From contig NZ_FNJC01000001.1 of the NCBI RefSeq assembly GCF_900104305.1, positions 672,543 to 736,542 on the forward strand: a DNA stretch of 64,000 nucleotides. Reading direction: 5' to 3'. Made by a program: the position numbers and the translations under genes. Shown one piece after another: positions 55,240-62,026 of this stretch (positions within the stretch are counted from its first letter, which is position 1; each line of letters starts with the position of its first letter). The notes under the pieces were generated by a model. That model ran no database searches. It saw nothing but the letters and a program-made list of their open reading frames with translations, and was not told where the DNA came from. This DNA comes from Filomicrobium insigne (GTDB lineage: Bacteria > Pseudomonadota > Alphaproteobacteria > Rhizobiales > Hyphomicrobiaceae).

Positions 55240-55716
55240 ATGCTGAAGACCTTCGTTCGTGCGGCCGTCGTGACCGCCGCACTTGTGGCTATTCCCGCTG
55301 CTTCGCAGGCTGGTTCGCGTGGCGACGGTGCGCGCGAATGCCGTATCTGCAAGATGTTCTCTCACTCGCGCGAACGCGTTGCGCACGTCCGCACCGAGCG
55401 CGCAGCTCGTCCGCTGTTTACGCGTGACATGTTCAAGCTTCCGCCGCGCGATCCGCTGTTCAAGCTCGCCCCTCGCGCTGAGCGTGTTTCGCACGTTCGC
55501 ACTGAGCGCGTCCGCCGCCCGCTGTTCACGCGTGACATGTTCAAGCTTCCGCCGCGCGATCCGCTGTTCAAGCTTGCTCCTCGCGAAGAGCGTGTTTCGC
55601 ATGTTCGCGCTGAGCGTCCCGCACGTCCGCTGTTCACGCGCACGGAACGTGCTCCGCGTGCAAGCCTTTTCAATCGTGCACCCCGCGCGGCGCACGTTCG
55701 CGGCGACCGTCGCTAA
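55240..55716 (+). CDS. secreted Arg-rich protein built of 36-residue tandem repeats
   Basis: No known family. The 158-residue precursor has a signal peptide (about 1-24, VRAAVVTAALVAIPAASQAG). The mature part has one CRICK motif with two Cys, then 36-residue repeats: two full copies of VRTER-xx-RPLFTRDMFKLPP and RDPLFKLAPR-xERVSH, and one partial copy, followed by diverged units. It is extremely rich in Arg, Pro, Phe and Leu (estimated pI well above 11) and has no acidic clusters. A GAGGAAA site precedes ATG 55240 and a strong terminator follows, so it is expressed as a unit. A role at the cell surface or in binding nucleic acid or lipopolysaccharide is conjecture. Confidence 0.8.
   Translation: MLKTFVRAAVVTAALVAIPAASQAGSRGDGARECRICKMFSHSRERVAHVRTERAARPLFTRDMFKLPPRDPLFKLAPRAERVSHVRTERVRRPLFTRDMFKLPPRDPLFKLAPREERVSHVRAERPARPLFTRTERAPRASLFNRAPRAAHVRGDRR
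55372..55641 (+). repeat. 108-bp tandem repeat inside the Arg-rich secreted protein gene
   Basis: Units start at 55372, 55480 and 55588 (period exactly 108 bases, 36 codons). The first two are complete; the third is cut after about 54 bases. GACATGTTCAAGCTTCCG occurs identically in both full copies (55426 and 55534). Confidence 0.92.
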
Positions 55717-55736
55717 GAGTTACTACTGCCACCTTG

Positions 55737-55766
55737 AAAGCCCCGGCTCGAGCCGGGGCTTTTTTT
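55737..55766 (+). terminator. rho-independent terminator after the repeat-protein gene
   Basis: AAAGCCCCGGC (55737-55747) and GCCGGGGCTTT (55752-55762) form an 11-bp stem with a TCGA loop, followed by T to 55766. Confidence 0.93.
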
Positions 55767-55783
55767 GTCGCCGCGACGGCATG

Positions 55784-55816
55784 ACCAAAAAATAAGGCCA
55801 GCGCATTTGCTGGCCT
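55784..55816 (-). terminator. rho-independent terminator after the bactofilin gene
   Basis: On the minus strand AGGCCAGC and GCTGGCCT (55795-55816) form an 8-bp stem, followed by TATTTTTTGG. Confidence 0.85.
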
Positions 55817-55868
55817 CATTGCATTCTCTATCAGGCTGAAAGCAGTTCTATTCGCTTGAGCGAGAGGA

Positions 55869-56450
55869 TCAGGCGACGGCAGCGCTCTTGTCTGTGCCGC
55901 TCTTGCTCGCAGCTGCAGGCTTGGAGCCCGACTTCTTCATTTTCTCAGCGACTTCCTGCAAAGCAGCGGATTGGCTTTCGGTGGACGCCAGTTCGTTAAC
56001 GGGGTCGTCAGAACGTCGCGACATACCAACGAACTCCGCTCCTTCTTCCACGCACAGGGCGCGATGGAATACTTCGCTATCGACACGCGCGGATTTCTCG
56101 ATGCGCACGCGATTAGCGCGAATAACCCCGCGTGCAGCGCCACGGACGACAACTTCATCCGCAACGACGAGACCTTCAACCTCGGCCTGTTGACCGACGA
56201 TCAAAAGTTTGCAGCGCACATCGCCATGAATCTTGCCGTTGACGAGTACGTCACCGTCGGTCTGCAGATTGCCCGTGATCGAAAGCCATTCGTCGATCAC
56301 CGAACTGGTGGACTTTCCCTTGTCGATTCTGTTCAACGTCTGCTCCTTACCAGCCGATTGAGATTCTGGTGCAGAGGCTCCCGTGTGCCCCTCCGTCACA
56401 TCAGCGTGAAATTGGTTTGCTTCTTCGCCTGAGCTTCTTGAGAACAACAT
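55869..56450 (-). CDS. bactofilin (polymer-forming cytoskeletal protein)
   Basis: Bactofilins polymerise into filaments that position envelope machinery. The 193-residue protein has a disordered N-terminus (about 1-50), the bactofilin right-handed beta-helix (about 52-150, with ITGNLQTDGDVLVNGKIHGDVRCKLLIVG, GLVVADEVVVRGAARGVIRANRV and ALCVEEGAEFVGMS) and a Lys/Ala/Ser-rich tail. The start MLFSRSSGEEAN is the first ATG. It is transcribed towards its own terminator, opposite to the repeat-protein gene. No peptidase or M23 partner gene lies beside it. Confidence 0.9.
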   Translation of the reverse strand: MLFSRSSGEEANQFHADVTEGHTGASAPESQSAGKEQTLNRIDKGKSTSSVIDEWLSITGNLQTDGDVLVNGKIHGDVRCKLLIVGQQAEVEGLVVADEVVVRGAARGVIRANRVRIEKSARVDSEVFHRALCVEEGAEFVGMSRRSDDPVNELASTESQSAALQEVAEKMKKSGSKPAAASKSGTDKSAAVA

Positions 56451-56775
56451 GCTGTTTCATCCCTTATTCGAGGTTTGGGCAGATGCGCATCATCGGGATG
56501 CGGTTCGCATGGCTCGCCCTGCTTAAACGTCCAGGATCGCTAAAGCTCCGTTGCGCCGCTTACAGCGTCGCTCAAGCAGCATGTGTATGAATTGTTGATT
56601 CGCTTCTGAATGGCGACTTCAATTTATTGGATTTCAACGGGAGTGTGCCCACAGGGACGCAATTTTAGATGGCAAAACAGTGGGCTCCGCACGCGGAAGA
56701 TCACGAGGGATCGTTGCGCTCCATAGCGCTTCGAATTAGCCACCAAGAGTACAAGGTATGCTCGCCGGGCCGGCG
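56451..56775. other. intergenic region between bactofilin and ispG
   Basis: 325 bases between two minus-strand genes. It is AT-rich around 56580-56690, probably the bactofilin promoter. No hairpin with a T tract or RNA gene was recognised. Confidence 0.4.
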
Positions 56776-58008
56776 TTAGCCCGCTTTACGGTTCGCAGCG
56801 CCGAAGCGGCGTTCGATATAGTCTTCAAGGATATTTTTGAACTCTTCCGCGATGTTGGGACCGCGCAACACCAGGGCCTTTTTGCCGTCGATGAAGACGG
56901 GTGCGGAGGGCTGCTCGCCGGTGCCGGGCAATGAAATGCCGATATCAGCGTGTTTGGATTCACCAGGGCCATTCACGATGCAGCCCATGACGGCGAGGTT
57001 CAACGTCTCGACACCGGGATAGCGGGTCTTCCACTCTGGCATGCGGTCCCGGATCATATCCTGGACATCGCGCGCCAACTCCTGGAACACCGTCGACGTC
57101 GTACGACCACAGCCGGGGCAGGCCGCAACGATCGGCACGAACGATCGCAAACCCATCGTCTGCAATAACTCTTGTGCGGCGCGCACCTCCAACGTGCGGT
57201 CACCGCCCGGTTCCGGTGTCAATGAGAAGCGGATCGTATCGCCGATTCCACTTTGAAGCAGCACACCCATCGCGGCCGACGAAGCGACTATGCCTTTGGA
57301 ACCCATCCCGGCTTCCGTGAGGCCAACGTGCAGAGCGTATTGACACCTTTCAGCCAACATCGTGTAGACGCTGATGAGATCCTGTACAGCAGACACCTTC
57401 GCGGAGATCACGATGTGTTCGGGCTTCATGCCGAGTTCCTCGGCGCGGGCTGCTGAAAGCAGCGCAGACTGCACGATGGCCTCGTGCATCACCGCGCGCG
57501 CATCTTTCGGCGTGGGACTGTTGGCGTTCTCATCCATCAAACGCGTGAGAAGCTGCTGATCGAGAGAACCCCAATTGACGCCGATGCGGACCGGTTTGGC
57601 GTAGCGCAGCGCCAACTCGATGATGGCTGAGAACTGACGGTCCTTCTTGTCCTTAAAGCCAACATTGCCGGGATTTATGCGGTATTTTGCCAACGCCTCG
57701 GCACACGCCGGATTTTCAGAAAGCAGCGTATGACCGTTGTAATGAAAGTCACCAACCAGCGGGACTTGGCAGCCCTGTGCGCGCAGCTGGTCGCGGATAT
57801 GCGGTAAAGCCTTGGCGGCTTCGTCCCGGTCGACCGTAACCCGGACGAGCTCAGAACCGGCGCGTGCTAACGCAGCGACCTGCGCGACCGTGGCAGCGAT
57901 ATCGGCCGTATCCGTATTCGTCATCGATTGCACGACGACGGGGGCGTTGCCTCCGACGATGACACCATCGATGTTTACAGCTGCACTTAGGCGGCGTGAT
58001 GCCGTCAT
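56776..58008 (-). CDS. ispG: 4-hydroxy-3-methylbut-2-en-1-yl diphosphate synthase (flavodoxin)
   Basis: IspG reduces MEcPP to HMBPP in the non-mevalonate isoprenoid pathway, using a [4Fe-4S] cluster. The 410-residue protein has the TIM-barrel part with [14 protein letters not shown] and the C-terminal ferredoxin-like part with [12 protein letters not shown] and [10 protein letters not shown], which hold the three cluster cysteines. The frame opens at TTG 58092, but ATG 58008 has AAGGA six bases before it and gives the correct start, [20 protein letters not shown]. It lies 113 bases after znuB on the same strand and complements ispA in the window. Confidence 0.95.
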   Translation of the reverse strand: MTASRRLSAAVNIDGVIVGGNAPVVVQSMTNTDTADIAATVAQVAALARAGSELVRVTVDRDEAAKALPHIRDQLRAQGCQVPLVGDFHYNGHTLLSENPACAEALAKYRINPGNVGFKDKKDRQFSAIIELALRYAKPVRIGVNWGSLDQQLLTRLMDENANSPTPKDARAVMHEAIVQSALLSAARAEELGMKPEHIVISAKVSAVQDLISVYTMLAERCQYALHVGLTEAGMGSKGIVASSAAMGVLLQSGIGDTIRFSLTPEPGGDRTLEVRAAQELLQTMGLRSFVPIVAACPGCGRTTSTVFQELARDVQDMIRDRMPEWKTRYPGVETLNLAVMGCIVNGPGESKHADIGISLPGTGEQPSAPVFIDGKKALVLRGPNIAEEFKNILEDYIERRFGAANRKAG

Positions 58009-58121
58009 GTTAAATCCTTCGCGCCCAAACTTCGCTTCGCGCAAAGCCTTCTTCAGCTTCGGCGCAGTACTCAAATCGGCAATCCCGGCCAATTGTCAAC
58101 GTCAGCAGTCAAAGCGGTGCT

Positions 58122-58919
58122 TCAACCGTTGTCGCGTGCGCCGACCCAGAACAAGGAAGTCGCAGCAGCCAGAGCCATCGCCAGCACAATGGACGGACCT
58201 CCGGGAAGGTCCCAAGTCCACGATCCGTATAGCCCCGCGACAACGGCCGCAACCGCGATCGCTAAAGCAATGACCACCATTCGTTCAGGAGTTGTCGCGA
58301 ATGGTCGGGCGGCGACCGCTGGAACGATTAGAAAAGCGACCGCCAGCAGAATGCCGACGAACTTAATCGCCATCGCGACGGCAAGCGCCATCAAGATTAT
58401 GAAGGCCGCACGTATTCGTTGACGCGGAACGCCCTCGGCAGCGGCGAGCTCGGCGTGAACCGCGATACGCAACAAGGGCTGCCATAACCAGACCAATGCG
58501 CCAAGCACCAAGACGGCTGTTCCAGCCAGCCAGTACAGATCGCTCGGCACCACCGCATAAATGTCTCCAAAGAGATAGCTGCGCAAATCGACCGAAGGTC
58601 CCGAGAGTGCGCCTGTCGCGATGATACCGAGAGACAACGCGCCGTGGTGCAGAAGTCCGAGAACGGAATCGATCGGGACAACGCGCTGACGACTTAATGC
58701 CAGAACGAAAACTGCCGCAGCAAGCGCAACCAGCAACACGCTGAGCGTCAAATCAACTTGAAATGCGAGGGAGAGTGCGACCCCCATGAGACCGGCATGT
58801 GCGATCGCCTCACCGAAATAGGCCATGCGATTCCACACAACCAAGCACCCCAGAGGGGCCGCTAAAACGGCAAGGCCGACTGAGGCAAGAAACGCGTTTA
58901 GTAGAAACGGCTCAATCAC
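58122..58919 (-). CDS. znuB: zinc ABC transporter permease
   Basis: The membrane subunit of the high-affinity zinc importer. The 265-residue protein has about eight helices and the ABC-3 features ALAVAMAIKFVGILLAVAFLIVPAVAAR and GLMGVALSLAF. It overlaps the end of znuC by 4 bases (58916-58919), so the two are translationally coupled. The ispG gene follows 113 bases later. Confidence 0.93.
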   Translation of the reverse strand: MIEPFLLNAFLASVGLAVLAAPLGCLVVWNRMAYFGEAIAHAGLMGVALSLAFQVDLTLSVLLVALAAAVFVLALSRQRVVPIDSVLGLLHHGALSLGIIATGALSGPSVDLRSYLFGDIYAVVPSDLYWLAGTAVLVLGALVWLWQPLLRIAVHAELAAAEGVPRQRIRAAFIILMALAVAMAIKFVGILLAVAFLIVPAVAARPFATTPERMVVIALAIAVAAVVAGLYGSWTWDLPGGPSIVLAMALAAATSLFWVGARDNG

Positions 58920-59797
58920 TTTGCGACGTCCTCATCGCGAGGGTGCGCCTTGTGTGGCGTGGGCGTGTCAGCTGCGCCACCTGATGAATCCGAAGCAGGT
59001 TCTATGGAGCGTCCGGACAAGTCGTGGGCGTGATCGTGGTGATGTTCGTAAACAGCAAACGCCGGAGCAAGGCGTCGCCCGAACAATCGCTCGTACTCAG
59101 GATGCCGGGCAACGGTCGTGGGCACACCTGAGCAGCAGATATGACGATTAAGGCAGAGCACTCGATCACTGGAGCCCATCACGACGTGCAAATCATGGCT
59201 GACCATCAAGACAGCGAACCCACGTTCATCGCGCAGCTTGCCGATCAGCGCATAAAGTTCCGCCTCACCCAGGTAGTCGACGCCACGAACGGGCTCATCG
59301 AGCACCAGAAGCTGCGGGTTTCTTAACAGGCCGCGAGCGAGCAATACGCGTTGCAGCTCACCGCCGGACAATAACGATAGCTGCCGCTGAGCCAGACCGT
59401 CTGCCCCTACCTCGGACAAAGCCTCCGTGATGACGGAAGAGTGCACGCGCGGAGCAAGCCCCAATTCCAAAAAGCGGCCAACCGTTATGGGGAGCGCCCT
59501 ATCGATATCAAAACGTTGCGGCACGTACCCGACCGAAAGGCCGGGGCGGCGGTTCACGCTGCCGCGATCGGGCTTATCCAGACCCAACAGGAGACGCACG
59601 AGCGTTGTCTTGCCAGCGCCATTGGGACCAATCAGCGTGATAGCTTCGCCAGCAACGATATCCAGCGTGACGTCGGAAAGGATCGTCCGGCTACCGCGAG
59701 AATAGAATAAACCTTCCGCGCTCAGCAGAGCGTCGGGGCGAAGAACGATCGGCGGATGATCGTGATGCGCATCGCAAGACGACGATGGCTGATGCAT
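58916..59797 (-). CDS. znuC: zinc ABC transporter ATP-binding protein
   Basis: The ATPase subunit of the zinc importer. The 293-residue protein has Walker A GPNGAGKTT (about 58), the ABC signature LLSGGELQRVLLAR, Walker B LLVLDEPVRGVD and switch His in VSHDLH. The usual 230-250-residue ZnuC is extended by a His- and Asp-rich tail (YEHHHDHAHDLSG), a likely metal-binding segment. It starts 67 bases after zur. Confidence 0.94.
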   Translation of the reverse strand: MHQPSSSCDAHHDHPPIVLRPDALLSAEGLFYSRGSRTILSDVTLDIVAGEAITLIGPNGAGKTTLVRLLLGLDKPDRGSVNRRPGLSVGYVPQRFDIDRALPITVGRFLELGLAPRVHSSVITEALSEVGADGLAQRQLSLLSGGELQRVLLARGLLRNPQLLVLDEPVRGVDYLGEAELYALIGKLRDERGFAVLMVSHDLHVVMGSSDRVLCLNRHICCSGVPTTVARHPEYERLFGRRLAPAFAVYEHHHDHAHDLSGRSIEPASDSSGGAADTPTPHKAHPRDEDVAK

Positions 59798-59864
59798 GAG
59801 CTAGCTCGACGGACTGAGGGCGCGATGTTTGAACGAACGGCATCGGGGCGCGCCCTGCCCAGCA

Positions 59865-60377
59865 TCACCCTTTGTTGGACTTACACTCGCTGCAAAGACC
59901 CGAAACTTCGACAAACTTTACTTTCGGTTCAAAGCCAGCAGTTTCAGCCAATTCCTTTATCGCATCAAAAATTGGCTGGGCGGAAACCTCGGTAACTGTG
60001 CCGCAGTTCTCGCAGGCTAAAAAGATCGGACGACCTTTACCGCCATGCTCATGGCGACGGCAAGCGAAGTAAGCATTTTTGCTTTCAAGGCGGTGGATCA
60101 CGCCCGCATCCATCAAGGCATCGATGGACCGGTAAACGGAAATCGGTGCGAGCCGGGTCCCCTTCTGGGCCAGTCGCTCGAGAATGTCGTAAGCGCCAAT
60201 GGACCCGCGTGTTGAGGCGATCTCCGTAAACACCTGTTCGCGGAGGTCTGTGAAACGTAGATTTTTTGAGTCGAACGCCTCGCGGGCATGCTCAAGCGTC
60301 TTGTTCAGTCTAGCGAGTTCGTTCGGCTCTAAAGTCAACTCCACTGAATTTTCAGTCGATTTTGTCATGTGGTTCAT
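59865..60377 (-). CDS. zur: zinc uptake regulator Zur, Fur family
   Basis: Zur represses zinc-uptake genes when zinc is plentiful. The 170-residue protein has the winged helix (about 35-95, TDLREQVFTEIASTRGSIGAYDILERLA, and VYRSIDALMDAGVI) and the C-terminal zinc domain with CRRHEHG, CENCG and CSECK. ATG 60377 is preceded by AGGA at 8 bases; the longer frame adds an unlikely leader. It heads zur-znuC-znuB, which suggests autoregulated zinc control. A Zur box is not obvious to me in the 60378-60605 region. znuA is missing from the window. Confidence 0.9.
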   Translation of the reverse strand: MNHMTKSTENSVELTLEPNELARLNKTLEHAREAFDSKNLRFTDLREQVFTEIASTRGSIGAYDILERLAQKGTRLAPISVYRSIDALMDAGVIHRLESKNAYFACRRHEHGGKGRPIFLACENCGTVTEVSAQPIFDAIKELAETAGFEPKVKFVEVSGLCSECKSNKG

Positions 60378-60605
60378 TGCCTGTTTCCTGCCCCAAACCG
60401 CACAATACAATAAACTTAGTTCAAATCTATTACCTGATGCAGGCCGCGCCTACTATGCACAGTCCGTAATCCCTCCGCATCGCCTTACTTTGGTAAACTT
60501 TCCTCTATTTTCATGAGCGCACTTCGGCGGCCTCCCGCGCATTTTACAGCAGAGGCAAGTCGCTCTTTCTCAATTCACATAGCGATGGTCGGGTCATTAG
60601 CCAAT

Positions 60606-61772
60606 ATGCCCAGCTCGGGACATTCTTATATCATTTCAGCGAAACGTACGGCGTTGGGGCGTGTCGGCGGGTTGCATCGCTCCCGTCGTATTGAGGCCCT
60701 CGTGGCTCCGGTCGTTGCTGCGGTGCTCGAAGATAGCGGACTTGAGGCCGCGGCGGTTGACGAAGTCATCCTCGGCAACACGATGCAGGGCGGAAATCCG
60801 GCAAGGCTCATTGGCCTAGCTGCCGGACTACCAGAGACAGCTTCCGCCATTACCGTTGACCGGCAGTGCGCCTCCGGCCTCGATGCCATCGTTGCAGGCT
60901 GCCGTGCTATCGAAACCGGTGAAGCCGAGGTCGTGATCGCGGGAGGGGCCGAATCCATCTCCACGGCTCCATGGCGCATCGCTAAGCCGAAGAGCCTTTA
61001 TCAAACGCCACATTTTATTGGCTTGGAGGCCGCGAGCGAAGAAACAGGGGAGGACGCCCAGCTTTTTGAAGCGTCCGAGGTTTTGTCCCAGCGCCTGAAC
61101 ATCAGCCGCGATCAGCAGGACCAATGGGCGCTGCGGTCCCACCTGAAGGCAAACGCGGCACAGGACAAGCGGACGTTTGTCGGAGAGATCGTGCCGTTGC
61201 GTGGCAATGCTGAGGAGGCCCGTGACCAGAGCGCCGGCGTTGATCCGTCTCTGGACGAACTTACTGCACTTCCTCCGTTTCTTCCGCCCACAGGTACCCT
61301 TACACCGGGCAACACCAGCGCCATGCATGACGGCGCCGCCATCGTCGCAATCGTATCCGAGGCGGTCTGGCAGAAGCTCGGCAAGCCCCCGGCCTTACGA
61401 TTTGTGGCGAGCGTCTCGCAGGGGGTCGTCCACGGGAATGAGGCCGGAGCGCCAATGGAGGCGATGAAGAAGCTCTATGGCCGCCTCGAAGGTTTTAATT
61501 CGAAAGACATCGGCCTCGTTGAGCTGAACGAAAACTCTGCTGCGCAGGCGATCGCTTTTTCATCTTCACTCGGCCTCGAAGATGATCTCGTCAATCCGGA
61601 CGGTGGAGCGATCGTGCGGGGAAATCCCTTGGCGGCAGCTGGTGCTGTTCTCGTCGTACGGTTGTTCACCCGCATGGTGCGTCAACGCGACGATAAAAAA
61701 CCAAATTTGGGAATTGCGGCGCTAGGTGCGATCGGCGGGATCGGCGTGGCCGCTTTGTTCGAAGCAATTTGA
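60606..61772 (+). CDS. thiolase-fold protein lacking two catalytic residues
   Basis: The protein has the full thiolase layout of 389 residues: SYIISAKRTALGRVGG, NTMQGGNPARLIGLAAGLP, VDRQCASGLDA with nucleophile Cys88, and an N-E-N motif near 61525. The GHP motif is replaced by GNPLAAAG (near 61620): His to Asn. The second catalytic Cys, normally in CxGGG, is Gly in ALGAIGGIG (near 61720). An active biosynthetic thiolase needs both, so it may be inactive, or act as an acyl-binding or another Claisen-type enzyme. phaA in this window keeps all motifs. Upstream starts (ATG 60513 or 60585) are possible; 60606 gives the family N-terminus. It is divergent from zur. Confidence 0.85.
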   Translation: MPSSGHSYIISAKRTALGRVGGLHRSRRIEALVAPVVAAVLEDSGLEAAAVDEVILGNTMQGGNPARLIGLAAGLPETASAITVDRQCASGLDAIVAGCRAIETGEAEVVIAGGAESISTAPWRIAKPKSLYQTPHFIGLEAASEETGEDAQLFEASEVLSQRLNISRDQQDQWALRSHLKANAAQDKRTFVGEIVPLRGNAEEARDQSAGVDPSLDELTALPPFLPPTGTLTPGNTSAMHDGAAIVAIVSEAVWQKLGKPPALRFVASVSQGVVHGNEAGAPMEAMKKLYGRLEGFNSKDIGLVELNENSAAQAIAFSSSLGLEDDLVNPDGGAIVRGNPLAAAGAVLVVRLFTRMVRQRDDKKPNLGIAALGAIGGIGVAALFEAI

Positions 61773-62026
61773 GCGACAGGCTCTCGGCATAAAGTCGGGG
61801 CACGTGTGGATGGGTCCGCGAACAATTATTCAAAATTAGGCCCCGGCGCCGGTCCATTGCCGCCGCATTCGTCGCTTTATCGCCAGGATCGGCAGCAAAT
61901 ATCCCCAAATTGATTTGTTTGTGTACGCGGCTCTCAGCGGATCGGAGCGCAGCATCCCTATCGCCCGACACTGCTTCCGGATAAAGCCGTGTCAGCAAGC
62001 GGGGACGAGCTGAAACGGATTTGGTG

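Noticed and set aside
55234-55695. 154-codon minus-strand ORF over the repeat-protein gene
   Set aside because: The plus-strand frame has a signal peptide, a ribosome-binding site and a terminator. The antisense frame has none and is open because of the codon bias.
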